Counted from the first letter of the stretch, positions 25,588 to 34,409 are shown. The stretch is DNA of 64,000 nucleotides from Bacteroidota bacterium (GCA_024278975.1 JAJRSD010000024.1:1-64000); one strand, 5' to 3'. Made by a program: numbers and translations. Notes: generated by a model not told the origin, from the letters alone.

Positions 25588-26642
25588 TTGAACAAACAAA
25601 TAACGATAAAAGATATTGCCGAGAAAGCCAAAGTTTCTATTGGAACAGTAGATCGTGTTCTTAACAACCGAAGCGAAGTAGCAGAATCTACCCGAAAAAA
25701 ATTCTTAGTATTATTGCAGAGTTCAATTTTAAACCAAATCTTTTTGCGAGCACACTTGCCTCTAAAAAAGCTGTAATGTTCGCAACTCTTATGCCCAAAC
25801 CACCATCGACAGAGGGTTATTGGAATAAACCATTTATTGGTGTCGAACGCCGTATTTCCGAACTTAATCAATATGGAGTTCAAATCCAACCCTTTACTTT
25901 TAATCAATTCAGCTCACAAAGTTTTGTAACCGAGTCGAAGAAGATAGTGGAACTCAGACCCGACGGAGTTGTTTTAACACCGTTTTTTAAAAAAGAGTCG
26001 CGAACTTTTATCGACCAATTAAACGAGCTTAAAATACCATTTGTATTTATTGATTCTGAAATTAAAGATGCCGGACAACTGAGTTATATAGGGCAAAACT
26101 CATATCAAAGTGGGTTGGTTTCAGGTAAATTACTCAATTTATTGCTGACAGAAGGGAATATTCTTGTAATTCATTTTGCCAAAGAGATGGACAATCAAAA
26201 CCATTTAGTTCAGCGCGAAAAAGGCTTTTACAATTGGTATAAAAATAACACAGATGAAAAACATCAAATTTATACTACTGAAGTTACTAACACCGACAAC
26301 GATAACTGGATGAAATCGGTTTTAGAAAAAATTAATAGGAAGAGTATTAAGGGAATTTTTGTTACCAACTCAAAGGTTTTTAATGTTGCACGATTAATTG
26401 AAAAATATAAAATACAAGGAATTAGTGTTATCGGGCACGACCTTTTAAAAGAAAATATTGAATTCCTCAAAAAAGATATTGTGCAATTTTTAATTTGTCA
26501 ACGCCCTGAAGAACAAGGATACAACGCAATAAATAAGTTATTTAGGTTTATTGTTCAAAAAAGAATAATTGCAACCGAAAATTATACATCGATAGATATT
26601 GTAACAAAAGAAAATGTAGATTATTACAAAGAATTTAAATAA
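25588..26642 (+). pseudogene. LacI-family transcriptional regulator, one-base frameshift
   Basis: Two overlapping frames, 25588-25776 and 25776-26642, form one LacI-type repressor. The first gives the helix-turn-helix (ITIKDIAEKAKVSIGTVDRVLNNRSEVAESTRKK), starting from a TTG. Restoring one A in the run of seven A near 25695-25701 gives a continuous ...AEFNFKPNLFASTLASKKAV... that joins the sugar-binding part (PKPPSTEGYW onward). The restored length is 351 residues, normal for the family. It precedes the SDR, kinase and LarA-like genes and presumably controls them. The lesion lies in a homopolymer, so a sequencing error is quite possible. Confidence 0.82.
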
Positions 26643-26651
26643 AAAATTATT

Positions 26652-27503
26652 ATGAAACCAACATCATTTGACGATTTAAAAGGAAAAGTTTGCGTAATTA
26701 CCGGAGGAGCCGGAGTACTTGGAAGTGCAATGGTAAAAGCCATTGCATCGGTGGGCACTAAAATTGCAATTGCCGATATTAACAAAGAAGTAGCAGATAA
26801 AGTTGCTGCTGAAATTGCTGCCGAATCGGGTGCAGAAGTTATTGGTGTAAAAGCCAATGTTTTAGACAAAGCCTCGCTGGAAACTGCAAAAGCAGAGATT
26901 AACGAGAAACTGGGCGAAATCGACATTCTAATTAACGGTGCAGGTGGAAACAGTCCGAAAGCTACTACCAGCGTAGAGCAAATGACAGAAGAAAACATTG
27001 ACAAACTGGAAGACACTTTCTACGGATTAGAGATGGAGGGATTCGACATGGTTTTCGCTCTGAATTTTAAGGGAACTTTACTGCCTACAATGGTATTTAC
27101 AAAAGATATGCTTAAAAACCGTAAAGGTGTGGTTATGAATATTTCTTCAATGAATTCGTACAAACCTCTAACAAAAATCCCGGCATATTCGGCAGCAAAA
27201 GCTTCTGTAAATAACTTCACCGAGTGGCTTGCCGTTCACCTTGCAAAAGTTGGAATTCGTGTTAATGCAATTGCTCCAGGTTTTTTTATTACCAATCAGA
27301 ATCGCTTTTTAGTGATGGATGAAAAAACAGGCAAATTCTCTCCACGTGGTCAGAAAATTGTAGACAACACACCAATGGGGAAATTTGGTGAACCCGAAGA
27401 TTTACAAGGAACAACACTCTTCTTAATATCCGATATTTCCAGTTTTGTTACCGGAATTGTTGTTCCGGTTGACGGAGGATATAGTGCATTTGGAGGAGTA
27501 TAG
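26652..27503 (+). CDS. SDR-family D-mannonate oxidoreductase (fructuronate reductase type)
   Basis: A 283-residue short-chain dehydrogenase. The NAD(P) site is TGGAGVLGSAM, NGAGGN marks the second motif, and the catalytic Ser, Tyr and Lys lie in NISSMNS and PAYSAAKAS. The C-terminal segment APGFFITNQNRFL and the ending VPVDGGYSAFGGV match the SDR group annotated as D-mannonate oxidoreductase, which interconverts D-fructuronate and D-mannonate. It starts 9 bases after the lacI-type gene and precedes a sugar kinase, so it belongs to an acidic-sugar pathway. The substrate is inferred from family resemblance. Confidence 0.82.
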   Translation: MKPTSFDDLKGKVCVITGGAGVLGSAMVKAIASVGTKIAIADINKEVADKVAAEIAAESGAEVIGVKANVLDKASLETAKAEINEKLGEIDILINGAGGNSPKATTSVEQMTEENIDKLEDTFYGLEMEGFDMVFALNFKGTLLPTMVFTKDMLKNRKGVVMNISSMNSYKPLTKIPAYSAAKASVNNFTEWLAVHLAKVGIRVNAIAPGFFITNQNRFLVMDEKTGKFSPRGQKIVDNTPMGKFGEPEDLQGTTLFLISDISSFVTGIVVPVDGGYSAFGGV

Positions 27504-27592
27504 AAATTGAGAATTGAGAAATCAAACCTCACTAAACCAGAAGGGGTTAGTATATTTTTCTAAAATATTACAAAATTATAGAATATATTAAA

Positions 27593-28672
27593 ATGAGTAT
27601 CGAGTTAAAAAAAGATTGTAAATATTCGATGCTGGTAGCAACCAGTATGGGAATTAGAATAACACCCGATAACGGGCAGCCGGTTCATGCCAGCGATAAA
27701 TTTACAATGTATGCAACCAGTGCCGAAACAAACGTGGCAAGCATTCCATCGTTTCTTGGATTACCAACAAAAGTACTTACAACTTTTGTAAAAGGCAGTC
27801 CGATTGCACAATTCATAAAAAGTAATTTGAAGAGCCGCCACATGAATTACGAAGGTCCCGAACTGGAGCAGGAAAATCCTTGGGGATTTCGTCATCAGAT
27901 AAATATTGCTGATAGCGGTTACGGTTCGCGCGGACCTCGTGTTTTTAACGACCGTGCCGGAGAAGTCGGGCGAACTTTAAATGCAAAAGATTTCGATTTA
28001 GAACGGATTTTTGGAGATGAAGGCGTTCAGATTGTTCACCTTTCGGGGTTAATTGCAGCACTTTCTCCTGAAACAACTCAGTTTTGTCTTGCCGTGGCAA
28101 GAGCAGCAAAAAAATATGGCACACGAATTTCATTCGATTTAAATCACCGTGCATCGTTTTGGAAAGGACGCGAAGAACAACTTCGTAAAGATTTTACTGA
28201 AATCGCTTCGGTTTCAGATATATTGATCGGAAACGAGGAGGACTTTCAACTCTGTTTTGGAATTGAAGGACCGGAAGCCGGAGGTTCGGGACTGAACGCT
28301 AAAATAGAAGGATTTAAAGGATTGATAAATCGTGTAAAAGATGCCTTCCCAAATGCATCGGTTTTTGCAACCACACTTCGCGAAGTGGTAAATGTAAACG
28401 AACATTTATGGGGAGCAATTATGCTGGAAGGCGAAAACTGGCACGTTGTAGAACCTCGTTCAATAAGAGTACTCGACCGCATTGGCGGTGGCGACGGTTT
28501 TGTGGGCGGAATGTTATACGGAATCCTAAAAAACTGGGATGCCGAAAAATGGCCGCAATTTGGCTGGGCAACCGGTGCAATGGCAACAACATTTTTAACA
28601 GACTACGCACAACCGGCAGACGAAGAACAAGTTTGGAGTATTTGGGGTGGAAACGCAAGAGTAAAGAGATAG
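27593..28672 (+). CDS. PfkB-family sugar kinase (KdgK-like)
   Basis: A 359-residue ribokinase-type enzyme. The C-terminal signature DRIGGGDGFVGG carries the catalytic Asp, and ISFDLNHRASFWKGRE matches the substrate/ATP region of 2-keto-3-deoxygluconate kinases. Its closest known role is KDG to KDPG in hexuronate breakdown, but family members also phosphorylate gluconate, fructose or other sugars. It is 90 bases after the SDR gene and 101 bases before the LarA-like gene. No mannonate dehydratase gene is present in this window to supply KDG, so the substrate is uncertain. Confidence 0.82.
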   Translation: MSIELKKDCKYSMLVATSMGIRITPDNGQPVHASDKFTMYATSAETNVASIPSFLGLPTKVLTTFVKGSPIAQFIKSNLKSRHMNYEGPELEQENPWGFRHQINIADSGYGSRGPRVFNDRAGEVGRTLNAKDFDLERIFGDEGVQIVHLSGLIAALSPETTQFCLAVARAAKKYGTRISFDLNHRASFWKGREEQLRKDFTEIASVSDILIGNEEDFQLCFGIEGPEAGGSGLNAKIEGFKGLINRVKDAFPNASVFATTLREVVNVNEHLWGAIMLEGENWHVVEPRSIRVLDRIGGGDGFVGGMLYGILKNWDAEKWPQFGWATGAMATTFLTDYAQPADEEQVWSIWGGNARVKR

Positions 28673-28713
28673 CTCAATAAATAATCTTTCGCATAGACTT
28701 TTATCTGAGCAAC

Positions 28714-28739
28714 TGACCCCCGGCCGTGTGTCGGGGATC
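28714..28739. terminator. GC-rich hairpin between kinase and LarA-like genes
   Basis: Arms GACCCCCGG and CGGGGATC (with one mismatch) around a short loop, followed by TTTATAA. It may be an attenuator reducing transcription into the LarA-like gene, or a palindromic repeat. There is no long T tract. Confidence 0.4.
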
Positions 28740-28773
28740 TTTATAAAACATCACTCAAATTAAAATATCAACA

Positions 28774-30060
28774 ATGATTTACTACGAAAACGGTTCAACT
28801 AAAACCAGCCTTTCTGCAGATGACTTAAAACGAGGTATGTTTAAAGCATTAAAAAATATTGGCACAAAGAAAAAAGTTCTCGCAATCCCACCAGACTACA
28901 CACGACTTCCATCACGTGCCGGTGTATTAACGGAGTACTGCTGGCAATATTTTGGCGATAAACTCACCGATATTTTGCCTGCATTGGGGACGCACACTCC
29001 AATGACTGACGAACAAATTAGTCACATGTTTGGAAAAACTCCTCGCAGTCTGTTTCGCGACCACGATTGGCGCAACGATGTAATTACACTTGGAACTGTT
29101 CCTTCGGAATTTGTAAAAGAGGTTTCCGATGGAGCCGTGGACTACACGTGGCCGGCACAGGTAAACAAGCTTTTAGTTGAAGGAAACTTTGACCTTATTC
29201 TTTCCATTGGGCAAGTTGTACCGCACGAAGTTGTGGGAATGGCAAACTACAATAAAAATGTTTTTGTGGGAACAGGTGGTGCCGAAGGAATTAACAAAAG
29301 TCATTTTATTGGTGCTGCCTACGGAATGGAAAAAATGATGGGACATGCAGATACACCGGTTCGTAAAATATTTAATTACGCTTCCGAAAATTTCTCAAAT
29401 CATCTGCCAATTGTTTATGTACAAACCGTTGTTGGACTAAATAAAAAAGGAGAATTACAAACCTACGGATTGTTTATTGGCGACGACTATTCTGTTTTCG
29501 ATAAAGCAGCAAAACTTTCGCTTCAGGTAAATTTCGAGATGGTGGATGAGCCCATAAAAAAAGCAGTTGTCTGGCTCGACCCAACCGAATTTAAAAGTAC
29601 GTGGCTGGGTAATAAAAGTGTTTATCGTACACGAATGGCTCTTGCCGATGGCGGTGAGTTGATTGTTCTGGCTCCGGCTCTAAAAGAGTTTGGCGAAGAT
29701 AAAGAGATTGATAAACTCATTAGAAAATACGGCTATTTCGGCACACCACACACTCTAAAACTTGTTGAAGAGAATGAAGATTTAAGAAATAATTTGAGTG
29801 CAGCCGCCCACCTTATTCACGGCTCTTCCGAAGGACGTTTCAGTATAACTTATTGTCCGGGAAAAGAACCTGAAAATCTCACAAAAGAGGAGATTGAAAG
29901 CGTTGGGTTTAAATATGCCGATTACGATGAGGTAACTGCAAAATACAATCCCCAAAAATTAAAAGAGGGTAAAAATATTATGCCCGATGGAGAAGAAGTA
30001 TTTTATATTTCAAATCCTGCACTGGGGTTGTGGGCTTTTAAAGAAAGATTTAAATTTTAG
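28774..30060 (+). CDS. LarA-superfamily nickel-dependent hydroxyacid racemase/epimerase
   Basis: A 428-residue protein homologous to lactate racemase LarA. PDYTRLPSRAG and LGTHTPM give the N-terminal active-site Arg and His74. The key residues have LarA spacing: His151 in VPHEVVG, Lys161 ten residues later (the Lys that carries the nickel-pincer cofactor in LarA), and His177 (nickel ligand) 26 after His151. The superfamily includes lactate and malate racemases and D-gluconate 2-epimerases. Given the mannonate-type SDR, sugar kinase and gnd nearby, an aldonate C2 epimerase is the most likely role. Genes for cofactor assembly (larB, larC, larE) are not in this window. Confidence 0.82.
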   Translation: MIYYENGSTKTSLSADDLKRGMFKALKNIGTKKKVLAIPPDYTRLPSRAGVLTEYCWQYFGDKLTDILPALGTHTPMTDEQISHMFGKTPRSLFRDHDWRNDVITLGTVPSEFVKEVSDGAVDYTWPAQVNKLLVEGNFDLILSIGQVVPHEVVGMANYNKNVFVGTGGAEGINKSHFIGAAYGMEKMMGHADTPVRKIFNYASENFSNHLPIVYVQTVVGLNKKGELQTYGLFIGDDYSVFDKAAKLSLQVNFEMVDEPIKKAVVWLDPTEFKSTWLGNKSVYRTRMALADGGELIVLAPALKEFGEDKEIDKLIRKYGYFGTPHTLKLVEENEDLRNNLSAAAHLIHGSSEGRFSITYCPGKEPENLTKEEIESVGFKYADYDEVTAKYNPQKLKEGKNIMPDGEEVFYISNPALGLWAFKERFKF

Positions 30061-30061
30061 T

Positions 30062-30100
30062 TTACAGTTGCAGTTTGCAGTTTGCAGAAAAGAAAGTAGC
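30062..30100. repeat. Short GCAGTTT-type tract
   Basis: ACAGTTGCAGTTTGCAG and its continuation: a 7-bp-period run before the Gfo/Idh/MocA start, akin to the units at 41363 and 56257. An ORF start at the TTG at 30075 lies inside it; the real start is the ATG at 30102. Confidence 0.5.
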
Positions 30101-30101
30101 A

Positions 30102-31097
30102 ATGAAAAAAAACAACACAATAAATTGGGGAATAATAGGAGTTGGCGATGTTACCGAAGTAAAAAGCGGACCGGCATTTTATAAAATTAAAGGTTCGCAA
30201 TTAGTTGCAGTAATGCGTCGTAATGCTGAAAAAGCAGCAGATTATGCAAAGCGGCACAATGTAAAAAAATGGTATTCAGATGGTACTGAGTTGATAAATA
30301 ACCCGGAAGTAGATGCCGTTTATATTGCTACCCCACCCGACTCGCACGCCCGTTATGCAATTGAAGTGATGCGGGCAGGAAAACCGGTTTATGTTGAAAA
30401 ACCAATGGCACGAAATTATGCCGAATGTCAGGAGATGCTTCAAGTTTCGGAGGAGACCGGAATGCCGATTTGGGTTGCCTACTACCGACGCACGCTACCT
30501 GCTTTTTTAAAAGCGAAAGAGTTAATTGAATCCGGTGCAATTGGAAAACCGCTGATGGTAAACATCAAACTTTACCAACTAGCCACCGAAAAAAATCAGA
30601 CAAAAGAGGAGATGCACTGGCACGTTTTTCCGGAAATTAGCGGAGCAGGTCATTTTTACGATTTGGCTTCTCATCAATTCGATTATTTGGATTTTATTTT
30701 CGGTGAAGTTATTGAAGTGAAAGGGAACGCTAAAAATTTAGCCGGTTTATATCCTGCCGAAGACACCGTTTCGGGAACATGGATTCATAAATCGGGAGTA
30801 GTTGGTACAGGAAGCTGGTGTTTTGTAGTTGATAAAAACTCGGAAGAAGACGAAATAGAAATTATTGGCGATAGCGGTAAAATTACACTCCCCTGTTTCT
30901 CCCCCGCCGGAGTTTTAACTTTGAAAACTGCCCGCGGAACCGAAGAGATGAATTTTGCTAATCCTGAGCATATTTCACAAAATCTCGTTCAACAGATTGT
31001 AACTGAATTAAGAGGAACAGGAAAATGTGTAAGCACTGGTATTTCGGCCGCGCGTACGAGTTGGGTTTTGGATGAAATGGTTAAAGGGTTTTATTGA
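30102..31097 (+). CDS. Gfo/Idh/MocA-family oxidoreductase
   Basis: About 331 residues from the ATG at 30102, after a repeat tract that rules out the longer TTG start. The N-terminal Rossmann segment INWGIIGVGDVTEVKSGP and the catalytic EKPMARN motif (Lys) are typical. YYRRTLPAFLKAKELIESGAIG and the GAGHFYDLASHQFDYLDFIFG block mark the C-terminal alpha/beta domain. It probably oxidises or reduces a sugar or sugar acid with NAD(P). It lies 41 bases after the LarA-like gene, so it is likely in the same operon. Confidence 0.85.
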   Translation: MKKNNTINWGIIGVGDVTEVKSGPAFYKIKGSQLVAVMRRNAEKAADYAKRHNVKKWYSDGTELINNPEVDAVYIATPPDSHARYAIEVMRAGKPVYVEKPMARNYAECQEMLQVSEETGMPIWVAYYRRTLPAFLKAKELIESGAIGKPLMVNIKLYQLATEKNQTKEEMHWHVFPEISGAGHFYDLASHQFDYLDFIFGEVIEVKGNAKNLAGLYPAEDTVSGTWIHKSGVVGTGSWCFVVDKNSEEDEIEIIGDSGKITLPCFSPAGVLTLKTARGTEEMNFANPEHISQNLVQQIVTELRGTGKCVSTGISAARTSWVLDEMVKGFY

Positions 31098-31340
31098 TGG
31101 TGATTGATGGTGATTTAATAGTGATTCGTAGAAAAACAATAAATCTCAACAAATCTCGATGAATAATAATAAATAATGGAAATATAATTGACGGTAATTA
31201 GTGGTGATTTAATAGTGATTGATGGTGATTTTCAAAAAATAACAACGAATAACAATGAATCACAATGAGTCACTATGAATCACAACAAATCACTATGAAT
31301 AACAATAAGTCACAATGAATAACAATAAGTCACAATCTTT
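31095..31340. repeat. Degenerate 10-bp tandem repeat array
   Basis: Units such as GGTGATTGAT on the left and AACAATGAAT/CACAATGAGT/CACTATGAAT on the right, phased at 10 bp for at least ten units from 31241 on. It is the same family as 10161-10287, in opposite orientation: CACAATGAGTCACTATGAAT occurs here and, on the minus strand, there. It fills the gap between the oxidoreductase and pdxB. Confidence 0.75.
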
Positions 31341-31362
31341 TTCAAAGAACAACATTCTAAAA

Positions 31363-32490
31363 ATGAAGATAATAACAGACAATAAAATACCATACATAAA
31401 AGGAGCTTTGGAATCTTTTGCCGAAGTTGTTTACCTACCCGGAAATCAGACAACTGCCGAGGTTGTAAAAGATGCTGATGCTTTAATAACGCGTACACGT
31501 ACAAAATGTACACGGGAAATTCTGGAAGGTTCATCGGTTAAGTTTATAGCCACGGCAACAATCGGCTTCGATCACATTGACACTGAATATTGCAAGCAAG
31601 CTGGTATTAAATGGACAAATGCACCAGGTTGTAATGCCGAAAGTGTAAATCAATATATTACTTCTGCACTATTTTCATGGTCGATGAAAAACAGAACCGA
31701 CCTGAAAGATAAAACCATCGGGATAGTGGGCGTTGGCAACGTAGGTTCACGTGTTGCAAAAACCTGTAAAATACTCGGAATGAATGTTCTTTTAAACGAC
31801 CCACCACGAGAAAGAACAGAGGGCAACGATAAATTTGTATCGTTAAAAGCCATTCAGGAAAAAGCCGATATTATTACGTTCCATGTTCCGTTAAATCGTG
31901 GTGGCAAAGACTCAACTTATCATTTGGTTGATAAAGAATTTCTTCTCAACCTGAATAAAAAACCACTGGTAATTAATTCGTGCCGGGGCGAAGTTTTCGA
32001 TACAAAAGCGGTAATCAGTGCAGTTGATAATTACCTGATTTCAGGGTTAATAATCGACTGTTGGGAAAACGAACCGAATATAGATTTGAATCTTTTAAAT
32101 AAAGTTGATTTCGGAACACCGCACATTGCGGGCTATTCGAAAGACGGAAAAGCAAATGGTACAAAAATGAGTGTGCGGGCAGTTAGTCGGTTTTTTAATC
32201 TCGGAATCGACAACTGGAAACCGGAACATATTGAAATGCCTGAGAATACAACAATTGAAATTGATGGCAACCAACGGCGTGAATATTCAATTCTGGCCGA
32301 GGCAGTTTTATCAACTTATAATATTGAAAACGATTTTGATGCACTAAAAGATTCGCCTGAATTATTTGAAAAACTAAGGGGAGATTATCCGGTGAGACGA
32401 GAATTTGACACTTTTACTATTCATGCGAAAAATATTGAAGAGAAAACTTTGGATAAATTGAAAGCATTGGAATTTAGTATTTCAAAGTAA
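31363..32490 (+). CDS. pdxB: 4-phosphoerythronate dehydrogenase PdxB
   Basis: About 375 residues from the ATG at 31363, after the repeat array; an upstream in-frame start at 31315 lies inside the repeat and is rejected. MKIITDNKIPYIKGALESF and DALITRTRTKC match PdxB; the NAD-binding GIVGVGNVGSRVA, NSCRGEVFD and the final GTPHIAGYSKDGKANGT block are typical of 2-hydroxyacid dehydrogenases, and the C-terminal domain is PdxB-specific. It oxidises 4-phosphoerythronate to 2-oxo-3-hydroxy-4-phosphobutanoate in DXP-dependent vitamin B6 synthesis. It is followed by the GIY-YIG unit and gnd. Confidence 0.9.
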   Translation: MKIITDNKIPYIKGALESFAEVVYLPGNQTTAEVVKDADALITRTRTKCTREILEGSSVKFIATATIGFDHIDTEYCKQAGIKWTNAPGCNAESVNQYITSALFSWSMKNRTDLKDKTIGIVGVGNVGSRVAKTCKILGMNVLLNDPPRERTEGNDKFVSLKAIQEKADIITFHVPLNRGGKDSTYHLVDKEFLLNLNKKPLVINSCRGEVFDTKAVISAVDNYLISGLIIDCWENEPNIDLNLLNKVDFGTPHIAGYSKDGKANGTKMSVRAVSRFFNLGIDNWKPEHIEMPENTTIEIDGNQRREYSILAEAVLSTYNIENDFDALKDSPELFEKLRGDYPVRREFDTFTIHAKNIEEKTLDKLKALEFSISK

Positions 32491-32514
32491 TTGTCATTCC
32501 TGCGAAAGCGGGAA
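32491..32514. repeat. Left inverted repeat of the GIY-YIG unit
   Basis: A 24-bp palindrome-containing sequence starting TTGTCATTCC and ending GCGGGAA. It is inverted to 32828-32851, matching at 22 of 24 positions. It begins at the pdxB stop codon. Confidence 0.8.
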
Positions 32515-32532
32515 ACTTACAAATAAAGCATT

Positions 32533-32883
32533 ATGCGCAATTTTGACTTTTACATTTACATACTTACAAACAAATGGAATAAAGTTCTTTACATTGGCGT
32601 GACAAACAATTTAAAAAGAAGAATAGAAGAACATAAGAACAAATTAAATAAGGGTTTTGCATCGAAATATAATATCGACAAATTGGTTTATTTTGAACAT
32701 TTCAAATATATAAACGATGCAATTAAAAGAGAGAAAAGATTAAAAAAGTGGAAAAGAGATTGGAAAGATGTATTAATAAACAAAGTAAATCCTAAATGGA
32801 GGAATTTATCAGAAGATTTGAGTGAGATTCCCACTTTCGCGGGAATGACAATTCTTGATTCTAAAATCATAATAAAAAATAGA
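32533..32883 (+). CDS. GIY-YIG endonuclease-like ORF without its own stop codon
   Basis: A 117-codon ORF reading in frame into gnd. The nuclease domain is clear: YIYILTNKWNKVLYIGVTNN (GIY-YIG variant YIY-YIG), RRIEEHK, GFASKYN, KLVYFE and a REKRLKKWKRDWK region. The tail (about residues 98-117, EIPTFAGMTI) is the translation of the right inverted repeat and spacer. Such small GIY-YIG proteins are widespread and commonly tied to palindromic repeats. The unit is bounded by inverted repeats at 32491-32514 and 32828-32851, suggesting a mobile insertion. Without a stop before gnd it would be read as an N-terminal fusion unless gnd uses its own ATG at 32884. Confidence 0.75.
32828..32851. repeat. 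Right inverted repeat of the GIY-YIG unit
   Basis: Begins TTCCCACTTTCGC and ends TGACAA; it is the inverted partner of 32491-32514. It is translated as part of the GIY-YIG ORF (EIPTFAGMT), a peptide seen often where this repeat family is mis-read as coding. Confidence 0.8.
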
Positions 32884-34337
32884 ATGAAAAAATTAGCAGA
32901 CATTGGATTGATTGGGTTGGCCGTAATGGGCGAAAACCTGGTATTAAACATGGAAAGTAAAGGGTTTACAGTTGGTGTTTTTAACCGTACTGTTGCCAAA
33001 GTTGACAATTTTATTGCAGGTCGCGGAGCAGGTAAAAACTTCATTGGAGCACACTCTATCGAAGAACTTTGTGCATCGTTGGAGCGCCCGCGAAAAGTGA
33101 TGATGTTGGTAAAAGCCGGACAACCGGTCGACGATTTTATCGAGTTGATAATGCCTCACCTGGAACCGGGAGATATTATTATCGATGGTGGAAACTCGCA
33201 TTTCCCCGATACTATCCGCAGAACAAAATATGTTGAAAGCAAAGGCTTTTTGTACATCGGAACAGGTGTTTCGGGTGGCGAAGAAGGTGCTTTATTAGGG
33301 CCTTCAATTATGCCCGGTGGTTCTCCTGAAGCGTGGCCTGCCGTAAAAGACATTTTTCAGGCAATTTCAGCAAAAGTTGAAAACGGAGTTTCTTGTTGCG
33401 ATTGGGTTGGCGAAGGCGGTGCCGGACATTTTGTAAAAATGGTACACAACGGAATTGAGTATGGCGACATGCAAATTATTACCGAAGCATACCAGATTAT
33501 GAAAGAGTTACTGGGAATGAGCAACGACGAAATGCACAAAGTATTTGCCGAATGGAATAATGGAATTTTAGATAGTTATCTTATTGAAATTACCCGCGAT
33601 ATTTTAGGTTATAAAGACGAAAACGGAGAGGAGACTGTTGAAATGATTCTCGATACTGCCGGTCAAAAAGGAACCGGTAAATGGACAGGCATTTCGGCAC
33701 TCGACCTTGGAATTCCGCTGACTTTAATTGGCGAGTCGGTTTTTGCCCGTTGTTTATCAGCACAAAAAGATTTGCGTGTTAAAGCATCGAAAGTAATTAA
33801 CGGACCAAAACCGGAATTTAAAGGCGACAAAAAAGCCTTTATAAATGATATTATGAATGCGCTTCTCGGAGCTAAAATAATTTCGTATGCACAAGGTTAT
33901 AATCTGATGATGGAAGCTGCAAATGAGTACGGCTGGAATCTTAATTACGGCGGCATAGCTTTAATGTGGCGCGGTGGTTGTATTATCCGCTCGGTATTTC
34001 TGGGCGATATTAAAAGGCATTCGATAATAATCCTGAGTTACCTAACTTGCTACTCGACCCATTCTTTAAACAAAAAGTTGAAGAGGCGCAGGCAGGCTGG
34101 AGAAATGTTTGTGCAACTGCACTCACAAACGGAGTTCCTGTTCCGGCTTTAACATCGGCACTTTGTTATTTCGATGGTTTCCGCAGCGAGCGTTTACCTG
34201 CCAACTTGTTGCAAGCACAGCGCGACTATTTTGGCGCACACACTTACGAAAGAGTTGACAAACCACGTGGGGAGTTTTTCCATACAAACTGGACTGGTCG
34301 TGGCGGAGATACTGCGTCTTCTACTTATGTAGTGTAA
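32884..34337 (+). pseudogene. gnd: 6-phosphogluconate dehydrogenase, one-base frameshift near the C-terminus
   Basis: Starting at the ATG at 32884 the protein reads IGLIGLAVMGENLVLNMESKG, has the NADP-site VFNRT, the substrate loop GTGVSGGEEGALLGPSIMPGG and HFVKMVHNGIEYGDMQ, all typical of Gnd. After GDIK the frame is lost; adding one A to the run at 34012-34015 gives [20 protein letters not shown], which joins the second frame (34047-34337) with [27 protein letters not shown] and ends in SSTYVV. The restored protein is 484 residues, normal for the family. The gene lies downstream of the LarA-like gene. Gnd makes ribulose 5-phosphate and NADPH. The lesion is in a homopolymer, so sequence error is likely. 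Confidence 0.9.
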
Positions 34338-34343
34338 ATTTTT

Positions 34344-34409
34344 CGTCATTCCGAACTTGTTTCGGAATCTGCATCATTAAAAAGATGCTGAAATAAATTC
34401 AGCATGACG
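34344..34409. repeat. Dispersed palindromic repeat (CGTCATTCCGAA family)
   Basis: A 66-bp unit with a left half containing CGTCATTCCGAA and TTCGGAAT arms, and a right half with TGCTGAA and TTCAGCA arms, closed by CGTCA (34344) and TGACG (34409). It is a foldable, three-hairpin unit with copies at 16326-16387 and half a copy at 41711-41738. Confidence 0.75.

Noticed and set aside
31315-31362. Longer N-terminus for PdxB
   Set aside because: The extra 16 codons lie in the 10-bp repeat array and do not fit the family start.
32533-34152. A true GIY-YIG to 6-phosphogluconate dehydrogenase fusion protein
   Set aside because: The linker is the translated repeat, and gnd has its own well-placed ATG at 32884. 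An accidental read-through is more likely.
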